Assembly (NCBI GenBank): GCA_902563305.1
Contig: CACEWP010000001.1
Coordinates: 1 to 64,000, forward strand
Source: an uncultured Alphaproteobacteria bacterium
Lineage (GTDB): Bacteria; Pseudomonadota; Alphaproteobacteria; Methylaequorales; Methylaequoraceae
Direction: 5' to 3'
DNA: 64,000 nt
Shown: positions 55,123 through 64,000 of the stretch, one piece after another
Layout of the letters: each line of letters begins with the position of its first letter
Position numbering within the stretch: position 1 is the stretch's first letter
The notes under the pieces: generated by a model
Seen by the model: the letters and a program-made list of their open reading frames with translations, nothing else
Told to the model about the DNA's origin: nothing
Databases searched by the model: none
Position numbers and translations under genes: made by a program

Positions 55123-55822
55123 TTTTTTGAATATCAAAAATTTGATTTACTATTTTCTTTGTTATATCTACCATCTGAGTAACAGATTGGTAATTGAAAG
55201 TACTGTTTTCCCCGGATATTTGTATTTCTGAGAACCCTGATTTTTTCGTCATTATAAAATTTGCATCCACATCGGCCGATGAATCTTCATCATAGTCTAG
55301 ATCTACTAAAACTTTCCCATTTACTATTCCACATGAGATTGCTGCAACATAGTCTTTGACAGGATTACTTTTTATAAAATCTTTTTTAATAAATTTTTTT
55401 AAGGCTAAATTCAATGCTACAAATGATCCAGAAATACTTGCGGTTCTTGTGCCTCCATCAGCTTGAATGACATCGCAATCTAGGATTACCTGAAAACCAT
55501 TTAGTTTTTCAAGTTCCACTACTGATCTCAAAGACCTTCCTATAAGCCTTTGAATCTCAATTGTTCTTCCTGACTGTTTTCCAACTCTTGATTCTCTTTT
55601 ATTTCTTGTATTTGTAGAGCCTGGCAGCATACCGTATTCTGCTGTTATCCAGCCTGTCTTCTTTTCTTTTAACCACCTTGGAAGATCGTCATCTACAGTT
55701 GCTGTACATATTACCTTTGTCATTCCATAACTTATTAGGCACGATCCATCTGCGCTTTTACAAAAGTTTGGTTCAATTATGACCTTTCTAGATTCATCAT
55801 TTTTCCTATTGAATTTTCTCAC
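55109..55822 (-). CDS. rph: Ribonuclease PH
   Basis: A 237-residue phosphorolytic exoribonuclease that trims tRNA 3' ends. Features: GTNTRNKRESRVGKQSGRTIEIQRLIGR, split around the conserved arginines, CDVIQADGGTRTASISG, and VLVDLDYDEDSSADVD. The start is GTG at 55822. It precedes rdgB in an operon and diverges from hrcA. Confidence 0.95.
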   Translation of the reverse strand: MRKFNRKNDESRKVIIEPNFCKSADGSCLISYGMTKVICTATVDDDLPRWLKEKKTGWITAEYGMLPGSTNTRNKRESRVGKQSGRTIEIQRLIGRSLRSVVELEKLNGFQVILDCDVIQADGGTRTASISGSFVALNLALKKFIKKDFIKSNPVKDYVAAISCGIVNGKVLVDLDYDEDSSADVDANFIMTKKSGFSEIQISGENSTFNYQSVTQMVDITKKIVNQIFDIQKNAIK

Positions 55823-55830
55823 ACCAAAAT

Positions 55831-55848
55831 ATAACTTAGTTAAGTTAT
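55831..55848. promoter_or_regulatory. Perfect inverted repeat in the rph/hrcA promoter region
   Basis: ATAACTTA-GT-TAAGTTAT (8-bp arms, 2-bp spacer) lies in the 41-bp gap between divergent rph and hrcA. Its place over both start regions suggests an operator. It is not a CIRCE element (TTAGCACTC-N9-GAGTGCTAA), the usual HrcA site. Confidence 0.4.
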
Positions 55849-55863
55849 GTATTATTAATTTGT

Positions 55864-56964
55864 ATGGAAAAAAAAAACAATCCTAAAATTGTAAAAGATA
55901 ATCTAAATGGACCTCAAAAATCTTTTATCCTTGATTTAGATCAAAGATCTAAGCAGATATTCAGATTAATAGTCAACGATTTTCTCAAGGATGGGAAACC
56001 CGTGGGATCTAGGAAGTTATCAATAAAAATGGGCCAAAAACTCTCTGCCGCATCTGTTAGAAATGTAATGTTTGATTTGCAAGAGGCAGGGTTATTGAGA
56101 TCAAACCACACCTCTTCAGGAAGAGTCCCAACCGACCTTGGTCTGAGATTTTTTGTAGATGGCCTTCTGCAAGTCGGAAGAATAACCAATAATCAGTGTT
56201 CAGAAATTGAAAAAGTAATTAATGGACAGTCACAGAATGTTGAAGAGATGTTTAGTGAGACTAGTTCAATGTTATCGGGCCTACTTGATTGCGCTGGAAT
56301 AGTCCTAGCTCCTAAACTAGAAGGATTAATTAAGCATATAGAGTTTGTACCTGTTAGTAATGAAAAGGCTTTAGTAATTCTTGTAACAGATTCTGGAATA
56401 ATTGAGAATAGAATTATTGAGGTTCCTAAAGGTCTTCCTGCATCTTTACTAGTTGAAACAACTAACTATTTGAATTCAATCATTAAAGGAAGAACACTAA
56501 AAGAAAGTAAAAAAATAATAAGTACCCAAATTAAGGATGATAAAAGGAACATCGATAAAGTTACAAAAAATTTAATCGAACAAGGTTTTGCTTGTTGGGA
56601 TGATGCGAGTAAGAAAAATAAATTAATAGTGACTGGAACATCAAAACTTTTAGATGATGTCAAAGCAATGGAGCAGTTAGAAGATGTAAGGTTGCTGATA
56701 GAAAAATTAGAAAATAAAAAAAACTTAGTTGGAGTAATTGATGAAACACTCCAAGCTGAAGGTTTGCAAATTTTTATAGGATCTGAGAATAACCTTTTTG
56801 GATTAACAGGTTGTTCTACAATAATAAGCCCATTCAAAAATAAAAAGAAAGAGATAATTGGAGCAATTGGAGTTATCGGACCAATGAGAATAAATTATGC
56901 CAAAATTATTCCTGTTATTGACTACACAGCAAAGTTAATAGGCGAAAAGTTTGAAATCAAATAA
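55864..56964 (+). CDS. hrcA: Heat-shock repressor HrcA
   Basis: A 366-residue repressor. An N-terminal winged helix (about 25-95) shows DGKPVGSRKLS and SAASVRNVMFDLQEAGLL, followed by SSGRVPTDLGLRFFVDGLL, the family hallmark. A GAF-like domain and a C-terminal segment with IGVIGPMRINYAKIIPVIDYT complete the protein. HrcA normally binds CIRCE upstream of groESL or dnaK; no CIRCE is visible in this window. grpE follows after 19 nt. Confidence 0.95.
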   Translation: MEKKNNPKIVKDNLNGPQKSFILDLDQRSKQIFRLIVNDFLKDGKPVGSRKLSIKMGQKLSAASVRNVMFDLQEAGLLRSNHTSSGRVPTDLGLRFFVDGLLQVGRITNNQCSEIEKVINGQSQNVEEMFSETSSMLSGLLDCAGIVLAPKLEGLIKHIEFVPVSNEKALVILVTDSGIIENRIIEVPKGLPASLLVETTNYLNSIIKGRTLKESKKIISTQIKDDKRNIDKVTKNLIEQGFACWDDASKKNKLIVTGTSKLLDDVKAMEQLEDVRLLIEKLENKKNLVGVIDETLQAEGLQIFIGSENNLFGLTGCSTIISPFKNKKKEIIGAIGVIGPMRINYAKIIPVIDYTAKLIGEKFEIK

Positions 56965-56983
56965 ATTTAGAAAAGGAGAATAA

Positions 56984-57595
56984 ATGAACAAACCTACTGA
57001 TAAGAGCAAAAATGATTCAAAAGTTCCTAAATCTGAAGTGAAGGGCCAAGCTAAAAAGAACACAAAATTAGAAAAGGAAAATTTAAGCACTTCTGATTTA
57101 AAGGATAAAATAATTGGAGATTTAAAAGTTAAATTAAAAGATACGGAAGATAAATTGCTTAGAGAGTTAGCAGAAAACGATAACTTGAGAAAAAGACATG
57201 AAAAAGAAGTACAGGATAGTCTTAAATATGCAATTAGAAATTTCTCTTCAGATCTTTTGAGTGTAACTGATAATTTTCAAAGAGCATTGGATTCAATATC
57301 AGGTGAAGATTTTGGTCAAAGTCCAAAATTAAAAAATCTAAAAATTGGACTCGAAGCTGTGGAGAAAGAGATTTATGAGATTTTTGAAAAGAATGGAGTA
57401 AAGAAGTTTGATTCCTTAGAGAAAAAGTTTGACCCTGAGATTCATCAGGCTGTCTCAAAGATTTCAAGCGATCACCCTGAGGGTGTTATTGTTGAGGAAT
57501 TTGCAAAAGGTTTTATGATTGGGGAGCGACTTTTAAGGCCAGCGATGGTTGTGGTTTCTTCTGGAAAACAGAAAGAAGACAATAAAGGTTCATAA
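56984..57595 (+). CDS. grpE: Nucleotide exchange factor GrpE
   Basis: A 203-residue DnaK cofactor. A long N-terminal coiled coil (about 20-95, with ENDNLRKRHEKEV) precedes the beta-domain, in which GVKKFDSLEKKFDPEIHQAV and VVEEFAKGFMIGERLLRPAMVVVS are typical. AAAAGGAG precedes the ATG. It is coupled to hrcA and its 3' end overlaps alkB by 6 nt. Confidence 0.95.
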   Translation: MNKPTDKSKNDSKVPKSEVKGQAKKNTKLEKENLSTSDLKDKIIGDLKVKLKDTEDKLLRELAENDNLRKRHEKEVQDSLKYAIRNFSSDLLSVTDNFQRALDSISGEDFGQSPKLKNLKIGLEAVEKEIYEIFEKNGVKKFDSLEKKFDPEIHQAVSKISSDHPEGVIVEEFAKGFMIGERLLRPAMVVVSSGKQKEDNKGS

Positions 57596-58198
57596 TTCAT
57601 ATTTTCTCAAGGTTATATTTATTCTACAATCATCCGGAAAACAATTATATTTAAGTTTATTAAATATATTTTTATCAGTTTTAATTATTTTGGGTACTCC
57701 ATGATAGTAGAGTCGTGAGTCTCCTTTTAATATTGCGATTGAACCTGATTTTAGATTTATTTTATTTAACTTATTCTTATTTTTACCAAATTTAAATATA
57801 CAATCACTTCCTAGGGAAATTGATAATATTGGGTGTTGAAAATTTTTTTCATCCTTATCTTGATGCACTCCTAAACTGGAGTCAGGGTAGTTGTAGAGAT
57901 TTATAAGGCAAGAATCAGGTAAAGATTTAGAGTCGGTAAATTTTTTCCAAATACTTAGTAAATTATGAGGTATTTTAGCCCAACTCATTTTAGTTACTGG
58001 ATGTTTTCTTATATATTTGTATCCTGTTACATCAGAAGTCCATCCCCATTTGCCAGCGTTGGTTGTTTTTATTTTAAACGGTTTGTTAAATCTTGGTGTA
58101 GTTGGAGAAAAAAATGGATATTCTAAAATTATTACACGAAGACTTTTAATTAATTCTACTTGCTCTGAATAGTTAAGCGTATTTAAAAAAAAAATCAT
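57590..58198 (-). CDS. alkB: AlkB-like alpha-ketoglutarate-dependent dioxygenase
   Basis: A 202-residue Fe(II)/2-oxoglutarate dioxygenase for oxidative demethylation of alkylated nucleic acids. The iron facial triad is visible as HQDKDE and a later His in YYHGVPKI, and the 2-oxoglutarate-binding RINITLR lies at the C-terminus. NAGKWGWTSDVTGYKY matches the AlkB nucleotide-recognition lid region. It is inserted on the opposite strand between grpE and dnaK, so it splits the chaperone genes. Confidence 0.9.
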   Translation of the reverse strand: MIFFLNTLNYSEQVELIKSLRVIILEYPFFSPTTPRFNKPFKIKTTNAGKWGWTSDVTGYKYIRKHPVTKMSWAKIPHNLLSIWKKFTDSKSLPDSCLINLYNYPDSSLGVHQDKDEKNFQHPILSISLGSDCIFKFGKNKNKLNKINLKSGSIAILKGDSRLYYHGVPKIIKTDKNIFNKLKYNCFPDDCRINITLRKYEL

Positions 58199-58258
58199 TT
58201 TTTTCTTGATTTAAAGTACTTTTTTATAATATAAGAGAGTAGCTTTATAAACAATTGA

Positions 58259-58286
58259 TTAAATGATGCCTATATGGGTCATTTAA
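58259..58286. promoter_or_regulatory. Inverted repeat upstream of dnaK
   Basis: TTAAATGA (58259-58266) and TCATTTAA (58279-58286) form perfect 8-bp arms around a 12-nt spacer, 40 bp before the dnaK start. The site could be an operator or an mRNA leader hairpin in the dnaKJ transcript. TATAAT at 58225-58230 upstream may be part of a promoter. Confidence 0.4.
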
Positions 58287-58326
58287 CAATTCTGTCCATT
58301 AATTTTAGGAAGAAAAGGAGCGTAAA

Positions 58327-60309
58327 ATGACAGTAATAGGCATAGACCTCGGTACTACAAATTCATGTGTTGCCATCATGGATGGCAAAGAACCCAAAGT
58401 AATAGAAAATGTTGAAGGAGCTAGAACCACTCCATCTATGGTTGCTTTTGCAGAAAACAACGAACAATTAGTTGGCCAGTCTGCCAAGAGGCAGGCAGTC
58501 ACAAATCCAGAGAAAACTTTATTTGCAATAAAAAGGTTAGTTGGAAGAAGAATGGATGATCCTTCCGTAAAAAAAGATATTGACATTTTGCCCTACAAAA
58601 TTGTGTCTGGTGACAATGAGGATGCGTGGGTTTTGATTGATGACAAAAAATACTCACCTAGTCAAATCAGTGCAATGATTTTGCAGAAAATGAAAGAGAC
58701 TGCTGAAAAGTTTCTTGGAAAACCTGTAAAAGAAGCTGTAATAACCGTCCCAGCCTATTTTAATGATGCACAAAGACAAGCAACAAAAGACGCTGGTAAA
58801 ATTGCAGGGTTAGACGTTAAAAGGATAATTAATGAGCCTACTGCGGCAGCACTTGCTTATGGTTTAGATAAAAAGAAAACTGGGACAGTAGCTGTTTATG
58901 ATTTAGGTGGAGGAACATTTGATATTTCGATTTTAGAAATAGGTGATGGTGTATTTGAAGTAAAGGCTACCAATGGAGATACTAAACTTGGTGGAGAAGA
59001 CTTTGATAATGTACTGATTGATTATTTTGCTTCAGAATTTAAGAAGGAACAATCAATTGATCTTAAAAATGACAAATTAGCACTACAAAGACTTAAAGAG
59101 GCTGCAGAAAAAGCAAAGATTGAACTTTCAACCACACCACAAACAGAAGTTAATCTTCCATTTATAACTGCTGATGCATCTGGCCCAAAGCATTTAAATA
59201 TTAAACTTTCGAGATCAAAGTTTGAAACATTGGTTTCAGATTTAATTGATCAGTCAATTGTGCCATGTAAACAAGCACTCAAGGATGCAGGTCTAAGCGC
59301 AGGAGAAATTAATGATGTAATTTTAGTTGGTGGTATGACTAGAATGCCTAAAGTTATTGAAGCAGTAAAAAACTTTTTTGGTAAAGAACCTAATAGAAGT
59401 GTGAACCCGGATGAAGTTGTTGCGTTAGGAGCGGCCGTTCAAGGAGGGGTGTTATCCGGTGATGTAAAAGATGTGTTGTTATTAGATGTTACCCCTCTAT
59501 CCTTAGGAATTGAAACACTTGGCGGTGTATTTACAAAACTAATAGACAAAAACACCACCATCCCAACCAATAAAAGCCAAGTTTTTTCAACAGCTGATGA
59601 TAACCAATCTGCTGTTACGATTAGAGTTTTTCAAGGTGAGAGGCAGATAGCTTCTGACAATAAACTTCTTGGTCAGTTTGATTTAGTTGGCATCCCACCT
59701 GCGCCAAAAGGAACACCACAAATTGAAGTTACTTTTGATATCGATGCAAATGGAATTGTAAAAGTTTCTGCCAAGGACAAAGCTACTGGCAAAGAACACC
59801 AGATTCAAATAAAAGCTTCTGGTGGTCTGTCAGACGAAGAAATTGAGAAAATGGTAAAGGACGCTGAAGCTAATGCAGATGCTGATAAAAAGAAGATCGA
59901 AGCAATTGAAGCTAGAAATAGCGCTGACTCAATAATAAATAGTACCGAAAAGAGTCTCAAAGAGCATGGCTCAAAGATTCCAAAAGAGGACAAGGATAAG
60001 ATTGAGAAATCTTTAAATAATCTTAAAGAAATATTTAAAGATGAAAAAGCCGATACAAAAATTTTGAAGGAAAAGACAGATACTTTAATTCAAGATTCGA
60101 TGAAACTAGGTGAAATTATGTACAAAGAGGCTCAGGAGAAAGCTGCTAAAGAAGCTCCGAAGGAAGGCTCGAAAGACTCAGGATCAACCAAAGGAAAAGA
60201 GAAAAAGAAGCAAAATAAAAAAGATGCTGAGGTTATGGACGCCGATTTTGAAGATGTAACTGAAAAAAAAGACAAAGATGACAATGATAAGAAAGAGAAA
60301 TCTGCTTAA
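58327..60309 (+). CDS. dnaK: Chaperone DnaK (Hsp70)
   Basis: A 660-residue Hsp70. The ATPase domain starts [12 protein letters not shown] and includes [14 protein letters not shown] and [10 protein letters not shown]. The linker [13 protein letters not shown] leads to the substrate-binding domain, and the C-terminus reads DADFEDV followed by a charged tail. AAAAGGAG precedes the ATG. dnaJ follows after 12 nt. Confidence 0.98.
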   Translation: MTVIGIDLGTTNSCVAIMDGKEPKVIENVEGARTTPSMVAFAENNEQLVGQSAKRQAVTNPEKTLFAIKRLVGRRMDDPSVKKDIDILPYKIVSGDNEDAWVLIDDKKYSPSQISAMILQKMKETAEKFLGKPVKEAVITVPAYFNDAQRQATKDAGKIAGLDVKRIINEPTAAALAYGLDKKKTGTVAVYDLGGGTFDISILEIGDGVFEVKATNGDTKLGGEDFDNVLIDYFASEFKKEQSIDLKNDKLALQRLKEAAEKAKIELSTTPQTEVNLPFITADASGPKHLNIKLSRSKFETLVSDLIDQSIVPCKQALKDAGLSAGEINDVILVGGMTRMPKVIEAVKNFFGKEPNRSVNPDEVVALGAAVQGGVLSGDVKDVLLLDVTPLSLGIETLGGVFTKLIDKNTTIPTNKSQVFSTADDNQSAVTIRVFQGERQIASDNKLLGQFDLVGIPPAPKGTPQIEVTFDIDANGIVKVSAKDKATGKEHQIQIKASGGLSDEEIEKMVKDAEANADADKKKIEAIEARNSADSIINSTEKSLKEHGSKIPKEDKDKIEKSLNNLKEIFKDEKADTKILKEKTDTLIQDSMKLGEIMYKEAQEKAAKEAPKEGSKDSGSTKGKEKKKQNKKDAEVMDADFEDVTEKKDKDDNDKKEKSA

Positions 60310-60321
60310 CTTTAGATTAAT

Positions 60322-61443
60322 ATGTCAAAAAGCGATTACTATGACGTTCTAGGGGTTTCTAAAAATTCTGATTCTGGAACCATTAAAAGTTCTTACAGGA
60401 AGCTTGCGATGAAATTTCACCCTGATAAAAACCCAGGGGACAAAGAAGCAGAAAAGAAATTTAAAGAGATTTCCGAAGCTTATGAAGTCCTGTCTAACCC
60501 TGAAAAAAAAGAAGCGTACGACACATATGGCCATGACGCGTTTTCTCAAAGTGGTGCTGGATTCTCAGAAGGATTTGGAGGAGGTTTTGGAAATTTTTCA
60601 GATATATTTGAAGATTTCTTTGGAGATTTTGGGGGCAAATCTTCGAGGAAAAGGGAACAAAGAGGTCAAGATTTAAAATATGAAGTTGAAATAGATTTAC
60701 GTGAGGCATACACAGGACTCAAAAAAGAAATATCCTTCGACACCTTGATAAGATGTGATGATTGTAATGGCTCCGGTTCAGAAAAAGGTAGCGGACTGCG
60801 AGATTGCGACGTCTGTGGTGGCTCTGGACGCACCAGAGCCTCTCAAGGATTCTTCACGGTAGAAAGAACATGTTCTTCTTGTGGAGGAGCAGGTCAAATT
60901 ATTACAGATCCTTGCACCTCTTGTAATGGTGAGGGTAGAAGAAGAAGAAATAGAAAATTAGAGGTAAATATCCCTGCTGGAGTAGAGGATGGTAGTAGGA
61001 TAAGACTTTCAGGTGAAGGTGCAGTTGGACAGAACGGTTCAACTCCTGGGGATTTATATTTATTTGTAAATATGCCAGAACACCCTATTTTCGGAAGAAA
61101 TGGGACAGAGATTTTTTGTAATGTTCCTATATCAATTGTAGACGCTTCATTAGGAGGTTCGGTAGATGTTCCAACTGTGTCTGGTGGTAAAGTGAAGGTT
61201 AAAATCCCAGCTGGATCTCAAAATGGGGATCAGTTTCGACTTAATGGTAAAGGCATGCCTACAATAAGATCCACTTCATTTGGGGATATGATAATATCGT
61301 TAACAGTTGAAATACCTAAAAACTTGTCAGAGAACCAGAAAAGACTTTTAAAAGAATTTAATGAAGAGCTCACTCAAAATAATAGTCCAGAAAGATCAGG
61401 GTTTTTCTCAAAAGTAAAAGACTTTTGGGATGGATTAACCTAA
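60322..61443 (+). CDS. dnaJ: Chaperone DnaJ (Hsp40)
   Basis: A 373-residue type I J protein. The J domain contains the [12 protein letters not shown] segment. A Gly/Phe-rich linker (about 75-105) follows. Four zinc-binding repeats [24 protein letters not shown] and CTSCNGEG lie at about residues 145-205, and the C-terminal substrate domains end the protein. It activates DnaK ATP hydrolysis. dapB begins 9 nt downstream. Confidence 0.98.
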   Translation: MSKSDYYDVLGVSKNSDSGTIKSSYRKLAMKFHPDKNPGDKEAEKKFKEISEAYEVLSNPEKKEAYDTYGHDAFSQSGAGFSEGFGGGFGNFSDIFEDFFGDFGGKSSRKREQRGQDLKYEVEIDLREAYTGLKKEISFDTLIRCDDCNGSGSEKGSGLRDCDVCGGSGRTRASQGFFTVERTCSSCGGAGQIITDPCTSCNGEGRRRRNRKLEVNIPAGVEDGSRIRLSGEGAVGQNGSTPGDLYLFVNMPEHPIFGRNGTEIFCNVPISIVDASLGGSVDVPTVSGGKVKVKIPAGSQNGDQFRLNGKGMPTIRSTSFGDMIISLTVEIPKNLSENQKRLLKEFNEELTQNNSPERSGFFSKVKDFWDGLT

Positions 61444-61452
61444 AATTACAAT

Positions 61453-62235
61453 ATGAAGAAAATTAATATTGGTATTTTTGGCCCTTTCGGAAGGATGGGA
61501 AAAGATTTAATTGAACAAATTGTAAACTTTGATTCACTGAATCTTTCTTTTTTATGTGAAAAAAAAAACCATAGATCTATCGGAAAAAAAATTAGAGATA
61601 TTTTTGTAAGAGATAGTATAAAAGATCTTATTAACACTAGTGATGTAATTATTGATTTTACAACTCCAAGTGCAACTCTTGAATTATTAAAAATTATGAA
61701 CAATCAAAAAACGAAAGTTTGCTTAGTGACAGGAACAACAGGGTATAGCAAGGTGGAGGAAAAAAAATTCCATTCCTTGCTTAATGGAAGAACTATTTTA
61801 CGTTCATTTAATATGAGTATAGGTATTAATTTACTAAAAAATTTATTGAAGATTTCGTCAAAGAATATTGGGAATGAATCAGAGATAGAAATCGTAGAAG
61901 TTCATCACAATAAAAAAAGGGATATACCTTCAGGCACAGCACTCTCTCTTGCTCAATCAATTAATGAGGGGACCAATAACTTAAAAAAATTTAAATATAG
62001 AGAGGAAAACAAAAACAGAATTAGAGGAAAAAATGAAATTGGTTTTGCCTCAATTCGAGGAGGAGATGTAATAGGTGAACATAGTGTATATTTTTTTTTA
62101 GATGGGGAAAGAATTGAACTAAAACATATTGCGTCTAGTAGGAGTATATTTTCTATTGGTGCACTAGAGGCTGCTAAATGGCTTTACAAAAAAAAACCAG
62201 GCTTGTATACGACAATGGATATGGTAAAAAATTAA
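61453..62235 (+). CDS. dapB: 4-hydroxy-tetrahydrodipicolinate reductase
   Basis: A 260-residue NAD(P)H enzyme of lysine and diaminopimelate synthesis. The dinucleotide motif is IFGPFGRMGKDL, a variant of GxxGRMG, and the catalytic segment is VEVHHNKKRDIPSGTAL with the His pair and Lys. The hinge TTGYSKVEEKKF and the C-terminal SIGALEAAKWLYKKKPGLY also fit. It continues the dnaK-dnaJ transcript and is followed by a lipoprotein gene after 2 nt. Confidence 0.94.
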   Translation: MKKINIGIFGPFGRMGKDLIEQIVNFDSLNLSFLCEKKNHRSIGKKIRDIFVRDSIKDLINTSDVIIDFTTPSATLELLKIMNNQKTKVCLVTGTTGYSKVEEKKFHSLLNGRTILRSFNMSIGINLLKNLLKISSKNIGNESEIEIVEVHHNKKRDIPSGTALSLAQSINEGTNNLKKFKYREENKNRIRGKNEIGFASIRGGDVIGEHSVYFFLDGERIELKHIASSRSIFSIGALEAAKWLYKKKPGLYTTMDMVKN

Positions 62236-62237
62236 TT

Positions 62238-62792
62238 ATGCTAGCTAGAAATTTTATATTATTAATTTCATTTTTTATTATTTCCGTGTCATGTGAGGAG
62301 AAAGTCTCTGAGAGTGATCTAAATGATTACAAATCAATAATGGATGTTAGATTAGGCCACCTTGGGAATGCAATTATTTTGCAAGGAAGACTTCTCGATG
62401 CTTTCAATTTAAGAAATGATAGGTCAGATGAAGATCACTTCAAAGAAGCAGAAGAATTAGTTCGAGGACATCTTGAATCATTTGGTCGACCTGATGATTT
62501 GGAAGATTTAAAAATACCCAATTCAAGAAAAATTCAGGAGATTCATAGGTCACTGATTGAAGCATCAGAACTGATGATATCAGCAACTAATGCACTCGAG
62601 GATAATGCTTGGCTTGGTGGATCTGTATCTTTTGCTGAAAGAAACTTAGAGGTAGCAAGATTTAATTTCCAAAATGCTGTTAAACTAGTTTATAAAGTTG
62701 AAGATGATAAGGAGGTAAAACCTGTTATGGAATACGAAGAATATGAAGTAGGAGAAACCCCTATTAAATCTGATAAACTTCAATCAGATTGA
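62238..62792 (+). CDS. Putative lipoprotein of unknown function
   Basis: A 184-residue protein I do not recognise. A hydrophobic N-terminus ends in IISVSCEE, a possible though imperfect lipobox. The mature part looks all-helical, with KEAEELVRGHLESFGRPDD, HRSLIEASELMISATNALED and SFAERNLEVARFNFQNAVKLV resembling a four-helix bundle, and an acidic tail. I chose ATG 62238 because the upstream 20 codons to 62178 lie within dapB and precede the signal sequence. It is probably cotranscribed with dapB. Function unknown. Confidence 0.65.
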   Translation: MLARNFILLISFFIISVSCEEKVSESDLNDYKSIMDVRLGHLGNAIILQGRLLDAFNLRNDRSDEDHFKEAEELVRGHLESFGRPDDLEDLKIPNSRKIQEIHRSLIEASELMISATNALEDNAWLGGSVSFAERNLEVARFNFQNAVKLVYKVEDDKEVKPVMEYEEYEVGETPIKSDKLQSD

Positions 62793-62799
62793 TATAAAA

Positions 62800-63708
62800 T
62801 TACTTGTTTATCATTGATCGATTTACCATCCACCCACCTAAAACAATTAAGAGTAAACCATAAAGCATGTTTTGTGACAAACTTTCTCCTAAAAATAAAA
62901 AACCCCAAATTGAACCAAAACACGGAATTAGATAGTTGCTTTGACTTGCAAATACAGCTGTTCTTATTTTAATTAAGTTAAAAAAGATCAGGATTGCAAG
63001 TCCTGTACAAACAACACCAAGAATACTGGCTGAGAGGAAACTTTCCAAGCTTATATTTTGAAGATGAAAAATTTCAGAATTACCTGAAAAGAACAAATGA
63101 GAAACTAAAACTGGAAATGACAATATTGTTGCCAAAACAGTTGAAAAAGTAGCTATCTCAAGGGGTGTATTGTTATTAATTTTTTTAACTAAATTTGCTG
63201 ATAAGCCATAGCAAAAAGAAGAGAAAATAATTAAACACGAGAAACTTATAGTTGTCGACAAAATTGATAGATTTGAAGGATTAATAAAAACAATCATTCC
63301 AAAAAAACCAACCAATAAGCCAAAAACACTAAAGAAGTTTAACTCAGTACCTCTAAATAATATAAAAGAAATCAGCAAGGTAAACAGAGGCATTGTTCCT
63401 ATAAGAGTGGATGCAACAATACTATCTACATAAATTTCACTTAGACTAATAAGGTTGAATGGCAAAACATTCCCAAAAACAGCTATCCCGATTAATAGAC
63501 CTGTATTTTTAGAAAACATTTTTTTAAAAGTATTTCTTTGGCAAAAAAACATAAGAAAGAATGATGCAATTAGAAGTCTATAAAAGGTCAAAAGACTTGG
63601 AGGGATTGTATCAATACTTAATTTTATAAATAAGAAAGAGCTTCCCCATATGGCTGACAGTGAAATTAATGCTACATAACTTTTGAAGGGGATATTAAGA
63701 TTTTTCAG
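62800..63708 (-). CDS. EamA/DMT-family transporter, probable CTG start
   Basis: A membrane protein of about 302 residues with ten predicted spans in two EamA halves. The first half begins ALISLSAIWGSSFLFIKLS, the family signature, and continues into PPSLLTFYRLLIA; the second half includes YLIPCFGSIWGFLFLGE. The only ordinary start in frame, TTG 63591, would delete the first span. Upstream the frame stays open to the stop of the DUF2244 gene, and the first usable codon is CTG at 63708, three bases after that stop. DMT proteins export small metabolites; the substrate is unknown. Confidence 0.85.
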   Translation of the reverse strand: MKNLNIPFKSYVALISLSAIWGSSFLFIKLSIDTIPPSLLTFYRLLIASFFLMFFCQRNTFKKMFSKNTGLLIGIAVFGNVLPFNLISLSEIYVDSIVASTLIGTMPLFTLLISFILFRGTELNFFSVFGLLVGFFGMIVFINPSNLSILSTTISFSCLIIFSSFCYGLSANLVKKINNNTPLEIATFSTVLATILSFPVLVSHLFFSGNSEIFHLQNISLESFLSASILGVVCTGLAILIFFNLIKIRTAVFASQSNYLIPCFGSIWGFLFLGESLSQNMLYGLLLIVLGGWMVNRSMINK

Positions 63709-63711
63709 ATT

Positions 63712-64000
63712 TTATCCAATACTATTTGAAAGTTTCAGAGCAGATTGAATTTGTGAAAGAAGTTTTTTTTTGTCATTATAATTTAAGAAAGATCCTAAAA
63801 GTACAACCTTATCCTTGGACTTAACAATTAAATTATGTTGGTGTCTGGCTGGATTTAAAATTTCCACCTTCGTCCAGTATGAGTCAAGATTCCAAGTTTG
63901 CATTTTTCCAGATGGAAAATTTCTAGTAATACAGAGTTTTTGACTGAGCACCTTAACTGTCTCGAAGATTTCGCCTGACTTATAATTAATTTTAAAAGCG
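63712..64000 (-). CDS. DUF2244-family protein (N-terminus beyond window)
   Basis: The C-terminal 95 residues of a protein whose start lies beyond 64000; a GTG at 63951 is internal. The visible sequence (NLDSYWTKVEI, HNLIVKSKDKVVLLGSFLNYNDKKKLLSQIQSAL) matches the closing half of DUF2244 membrane proteins, which pair an N-terminal membrane hairpin with this cytoplasmic part. Function unknown. It shares a transcription unit with the EamA transporter, whose start directly follows its stop. Confidence 0.72.
   Translation of the reverse strand, partial: AFKINYKSGEIFETVKVLSQKLCITRNFPSGKMQTWNLDSYWTKVEILNPARHQHNLIVKSKDKVVLLGSFLNYNDKKKLLSQIQSALKLSNSIG

Overview
The window looks like a piece of the origin-proximal chromosome of an AT-rich (roughly one third G+C by eye) Gram-negative alphaproteobacterium, probably marine or otherwise streamlined. 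The assignment rests on gene order typical of Alphaproteobacteria: hemE beside a candidate oriC followed by maf-aroE-coaE; mnmE-mnmG-rsmG-parA-parB; secB, Tim44-like, mltA, smr, hslUV and hisB-DUF2628-hisHAFE in one block; and leuS-lptE-holA. Outer-membrane functions (LptE, LolA, TpsB barrels, an LpoA-like lipoprotein) confirm a diderm cell. The species cannot be named from the sequence.

Layout. (1) 1-14718, minus strand: two tandem two-partner secretion (TPS) units in the order tpsB-tpsA, tpsB-tpsA. The giant exoproteins carry arrays of about 80-residue YDG-type repeats, and one also has a PA14/GLEYA-like domain. The second exoprotein runs off the left edge. This is the accessory part of the window, by eye slightly richer in G+C than the core genes. 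(2) 14823-22756: amt, then mnmE-mnmG-rsmG-parA-parB-dnaQ, with two perfect parS sites at the starts of mnmG and rsmG. (3) 22820-30264: gshB, a BON lipoprotein and ftsK; a UbiH-like hydroxylase; DUF971, Trm112-like and LON-domain proteins; tRNA-Gly; a lone cyclic-nucleotide-binding domain; and an unknown coiled-coil protein. (4) 30352-38783: secB, Tim44-like, mltA, smr, hslVU and the histidine genes. (5) 38780-43308: xth, rho, hemJ, hemH, hemE, all pointing away from the candidate origin at 43309-43572. (6) 43573-55822: maf-aroE-coaE, holA-lptE-leuS, a thiE-like gene, a YggS homologue, an L,D-transpeptidase-like gene, an orphan winged-helix regulator, lolA / lpoA-like (divergent), rdgB-rph. (7) 55864-64000: hrcA-grpE, alkB, dnaK-dnaJ-dapB plus a lipoprotein, an EamA transporter and DUF2244 (cut by the right edge).

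How the parts work together. ParA, ParB and the two parS sites should segregate the origin region about 24 kb from the candidate oriC, and FtsK completes terminus segregation. HemJ, HemH and HemE cover late haem synthesis. HisB, H, A, F and E cover much of histidine synthesis. HrcA, GrpE, DnaK, DnaJ and HslUV form the protein-quality-control set.

Two themes deserve attention. First, the TPS system combines repeat-rich adhesin-like exoproteins with TpsB transporters that both lack the arginine of the normally conserved VRGY/F loop motif. Second, three conserved genes (rsmG, gshB, an EamA transporter) have no ATG, GTG or TTG where homology says the protein starts, and appear to use CTG or ATT. 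No CRISPR array, insertion sequence or prophage was seen, and no gene-free stretch exceeds about 300 bases.
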